Notes under the pieces: generated by a model
The model's input: the letters and a program-made list of their open reading frames with translations, nothing else
Told to the model about the DNA's origin: nothing
Databases searched by the model: none
In this document: positions 61,825 to 64,000 of the stretch, piece by piece
Position numbering within the stretch: the stretch's first letter is position 1
How the letters are laid out: every line of letters begins with the position of its first letter
Translations under genes and position numbers: made by a program
Source of the DNA: Phenylobacterium sp. SCN 70-31
GTDB taxonomy: Bacteria; Pseudomonadota; Alphaproteobacteria; Caulobacterales; Caulobacteraceae
Direction: 5' to 3'
Assembly: GCF_001724605.1 (NCBI RefSeq)
Contig: NZ_MEEX01000015.1
Coordinates: 28,075 to 92,074, forward strand
Length of the DNA stretch: 64,000 nt

Positions 61825-62607
61825 TCACACCACCCGGTCGACCAGCTTCTTCTTGATCTCGGCGATGGCCTTGGCCGGGTTCAGGCCCTTGGGGCACACC
61901 TGGGCGCAGTTCATGATGGTGTGGCAGCGGTAGAGCTTGAAGGGGTCTTCCAGGTCGTCCAGCCGCTCGCCCGTGGCCTCGTCGCGGGAGTCGATGATCC
62001 AGCGGTAGGCGTGCAGCAGGGCCGCCGGCCCCAGGTACTTCTCCTGGTTCCACCAGTAGCTGGGGCACGAGGTCGAGCAGCAGGCGCAGAGGATGCACTC
62101 GTAGAGGCCGTCCAGCTTCTCGCGGTCCTCCGGCGACTGGCGCCATTCCTTCTGCGGTTCGGGCGTCTCGGTGTGGAGCCAGGGCTCGACCGAGGCGTAC
62201 TGCGCGTAGAACAGCGTCAGGTCCGGCACCAAGTCCTTGACCACCGGCATGTGGGGCAGGGGGCTGATCGCCACCGTGCCCGACGGGCAGTCCTCGTGGC
62301 CGTGGATGCACGCCAGCGTGTTGCGCCCGGCGATGTTCATCGCGCACGACCCGCAGATCCCCTCGCGGCACGAGCGCCGGAAGGTGAGCGTCGGATCCAT
62401 CGTGTTCTTGATGTGGATCAGGACGTCCAGGACCATCGGGCCGCACTGGCTGATGTCCACGTCGTACGTGTCCCAGCGCGGGTTCTGGCCGTTGTCGGGA
62501 TCGTAGCGATAGACCTTGAAGGTCTTCACCTTGCCCGCGCCGGCCGGCGCGGGGTGGTGCTTGCCGCCCGTGACTTTCGAGTTCTTGGGAAGGGTGAGCT
62601 GGACCAT
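61825..62607 (-). CDS. sdhB: succinate dehydrogenase iron-sulfur subunit
   Basis: A 260-residue subunit that passes electrons from FAD to quinone. The [2Fe-2S] ligands are in [13 protein letters not shown], and the [4Fe-4S] and [3Fe-4S] ligands in [16 protein letters not shown] and [14 protein letters not shown] 62607 is the natural start. It follows sdhA by 21 bp, in the normal sdhCDAB order. Confidence 0.98.
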   Translation of the reverse strand: MVQLTLPKNSKVTGGKHHPAPAGAGKVKTFKVYRYDPDNGQNPRWDTYDVDISQCGPMVLDVLIHIKNTMDPTLTFRRSCREGICGSCAMNIAGRNTLACIHGHEDCPSGTVAISPLPHMPVVKDLVPDLTLFYAQYASVEPWLHTETPEPQKEWRQSPEDREKLDGLYECILCACCSTSCPSYWWNQEKYLGPAALLHAYRWIIDSRDEATGERLDDLEDPFKLYRCHTIMNCAQVCPKGLNPAKAIAEIKKKLVDRVV

Positions 62608-62628
62608 CTGCGTTGCTGTCCTTCCGGC

Positions 62629-64000
62629 CTAGTAGACCCGCGCCTTGGGCGGGAACGGGGCGATCTCGTTGGTCATGGTGTAGTCGTGCACCGGGCGGAA
62701 ATCGATCTTCACCGCGCCAGTCGCGTCGTCGAGCCAGGCCAGCGTGTGCTTCATCCAGTTGGCGTCGTCGCGTTCGGGGAAGTCCTCGTGCGCGTGGGCG
62801 CCGCGGCTTTCGGTGCGGTTCTCGGCGCCGACCACCGTGACCAGCGCCTGGCCGATCAGGTTGTCGAGTTCCAGGGTCTCCATGAGGTCGGAATTCCAGA
62901 TCATGGAGCGGTCCGAGACCTTCAGGTCGGGACGCTTGGCGTTCACCGCCTTCATCCGCTCGACCCCGGACTTCAGGGCGTCGGAGGTGCGGTAAACGGC
63001 GGCGTCCTCCTGCATCGCCATCTGCATTTCCAGACGCAGCGCCGCCGTGGAGGTGCCGCCGTCGGCGTTGCGGAAGCGGTCCAGGCGGGCCAGGTGGCCG
63101 TCGGTCATGGCGGGCTTCAGCTCGGGCTGGGTCGCCCCGGCCTTGACCGTGTCGGCTGCGCGCAGGGCCGCCGAGCGGCCGAACACCACCAGGTCGATCA
63201 GCGAGTTCGAGCCCAGGCGGTTGGCGCCGTGCACGCTCACGCACGCCGCCTCGCCCACGGCCATCAGGCCGGGCACCACCTTGTCGGGGTCCTCGCCCGC
63301 CTTGGTCACCACCTCGGAGTAGAAGTTCGTGGGGATGCCGCCCATGTTGTAGTGCACCGTCGGCAGCACCGGGATCGGCTCCTTCGTCACGTCGACGCCG
63401 GCGAAGATCTTGGCGCTCTCCGAGATGCCGGGCAGCCGCTCGGCCAGGATCTTCGGGTCCAGGTGGTCGAGGTGCAGGAAGATGTGGTCCTTCTTCGGAC
63501 CCACCCCGCGGCCCTCGCGGATCTCCATGGTCATGGCCCGGCTCACCATGTCGCGCGGCGCCAGGTCCTTCACGGTGGGCGCATAGCGCTCCATGAAGCG
63601 CTCGCCCTCGGAGTTGGTGAGATAGCCGCCCTCGCCGCGGGCGCCCTCGGTGATGAGGCAGCCCGAACCGTAGATGCCGGTCGGGTGGAACTGCACGAAC
63701 TCCATGTCCTGCAGCGGCAGGCCCGCCCGCAGGATCATCCCGCCGCCGTCGCCGGTGCAGGTGTGGGCCGAGGTGGCCGAGAAGTAGGCCCGGCCGTAGC
63801 CGCCGGTGGCCAGGATCACGAGCTGGGCCTGGAAGCGGTGCAAGGTGCCGTCGTCCAGCTTCCACGCCGTGACGCCCCGGCAGACGCCTTCGTCCATGAT
63901 GAGGTCGAGGGCGAAGTACTCGATGAAGAACTCGGTGTCGTGCGCCAGGCTCTGGCCGTACATGGTGTGCAGCATGGCGTGGCCGGTGCGGTCGGCCGCC
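62629..64000 (-). CDS. sdhA: succinate dehydrogenase flavoprotein subunit, partial
   Basis: The last 457 residues of SdhA; the N-terminus lies beyond the right edge. The reading enters through [18 protein letters not shown] and continues through [22 protein letters not shown], the active-site [11 protein letters not shown] and [19 protein letters not shown]. It ends FPPKARVY. SdhA oxidises succinate to fumarate with covalent FAD, whose attaching histidine would be off the edge. It is followed by sdhB. Confidence 0.98.
   Translation of the reverse strand, partial: AADRTGHAMLHTMYGQSLAHDTEFFIEYFALDLIMDEGVCRGVTAWKLDDGTLHRFQAQLVILATGGYGRAYFSATSAHTCTGDGGGMILRAGLPLQDMEFVQFHPTGIYGSGCLITEGARGEGGYLTNSEGERFMERYAPTVKDLAPRDMVSRAMTMEIREGRGVGPKKDHIFLHLDHLDPKILAERLPGISESAKIFAGVDVTKEPIPVLPTVHYNMGGIPTNFYSEVVTKAGEDPDKVVPGLMAVGEAACVSVHGANRLGSNSLIDLVVFGRSAALRAADTVKAGATQPELKPAMTDGHLARLDRFRNADGGTSTAALRLEMQMAMQEDAAVYRTSDALKSGVERMKAVNAKRPDLKVSDRSMIWNSDLMETLELDNLIGQALVTVVGAENRTESRGAHAHEDFPERDDANWMKHTLAWLDDATGAVKIDFRPVHDYTMTNEIAPFPPKARVY

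Overview
The window is about 64 kb of a GC-rich alphaproteobacterial chromosome. Several features point to the Caulobacterales, probably a Phenylobacterium- or Caulobacter-like organism. These are a BamF (DUF3035) lipoprotein next to lspA-ileS, a TipF-type degenerate EAL protein with TTAACCAT (CtrA half-site) sequences upstream, many TonB-dependent receptors, and Rieske, P450 and acyl-CoA enzymes typical of an oligotroph that uses lipids and xenobiotics. This placement is inferred from gene content, not from a phylogeny. No tRNA, rRNA, CRISPR array, insertion sequence or prophage was seen.

Layout. 0-3.4 kb: bacterial NHEJ module (partial Ku, a small conserved protein, LigD). 3.4-16.9 kb: a catabolic island with two TonB receptors, a serine hydrolase, an MFS carrier, two translationally coupled GntR regulators, a YeiH-type exporter, a TauD/TfdA dioxygenase, an enoyl-CoA hydratase and an acyl-CoA dehydrogenase. 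Five copies of one 17-bp palindromic element (consensus WTGTCAATAATYKACAW) lie in its promoter gaps and nowhere else that I saw, so the block looks like one GntR-controlled regulon. 16.9-22.2 kb: methylsuccinyl-CoA dehydrogenase (ethylmalonyl-CoA pathway), glutathione transferase, alpha/beta hydrolase, M15 peptidase, Rieske oxygenase. 22.4-36.7 kb: mostly core genes, with ftsH, rpsU (apparently a CTG start), ydbH-ynbE-ydbL, bamF, lspA-ileS, a cold-shock gene followed by five tiny genes, an SMR transporter, ribF and a MaoC hydratase. 36.8-41.4 kb: HAD phosphatase, tipF, and an ECF42-type sigma factor with DGPF and VOC partners.

41.5-46.6 kb: 3-hydroxybutyryl-CoA dehydrogenase, a tetR/thioesterase pair sharing a perfect 12-bp-arm operator, etfAB, cobalamin adenosyltransferase and a HIG1-like protein. 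46.9-53.4 kb: tandem TetR regulators, a LytS/LytTR two-component system and two paralogous MFS_2-type transporters preceded by matching palindromes. 53.5-55.7 kb: a secreted protein, a DUF2237 protein, and an Rrf2 regulator overlapping a methyltransferase. 55.7-59.8 kb: a complete class I P450 system of CYP153 (alkane hydroxylase) type, comprising ferredoxin, reductase, a small ABM protein, the P450 and a TetR regulator. 59.7-64 kb: an exonuclease/endonuclease/phosphatase lipoprotein, a PemK-like/Phd toxin-antitoxin pair and sdhB-sdhA (sdhA cut by the window edge).

The common theme is uptake and oxidation of hydrophobic or acyl substrates: outer-membrane import, activation by P450, Rieske or 2-oxoglutarate enzymes, beta-oxidation-type steps with electrons passed through ETF, and assimilation through the ethylmalonyl-CoA and TCA routes.
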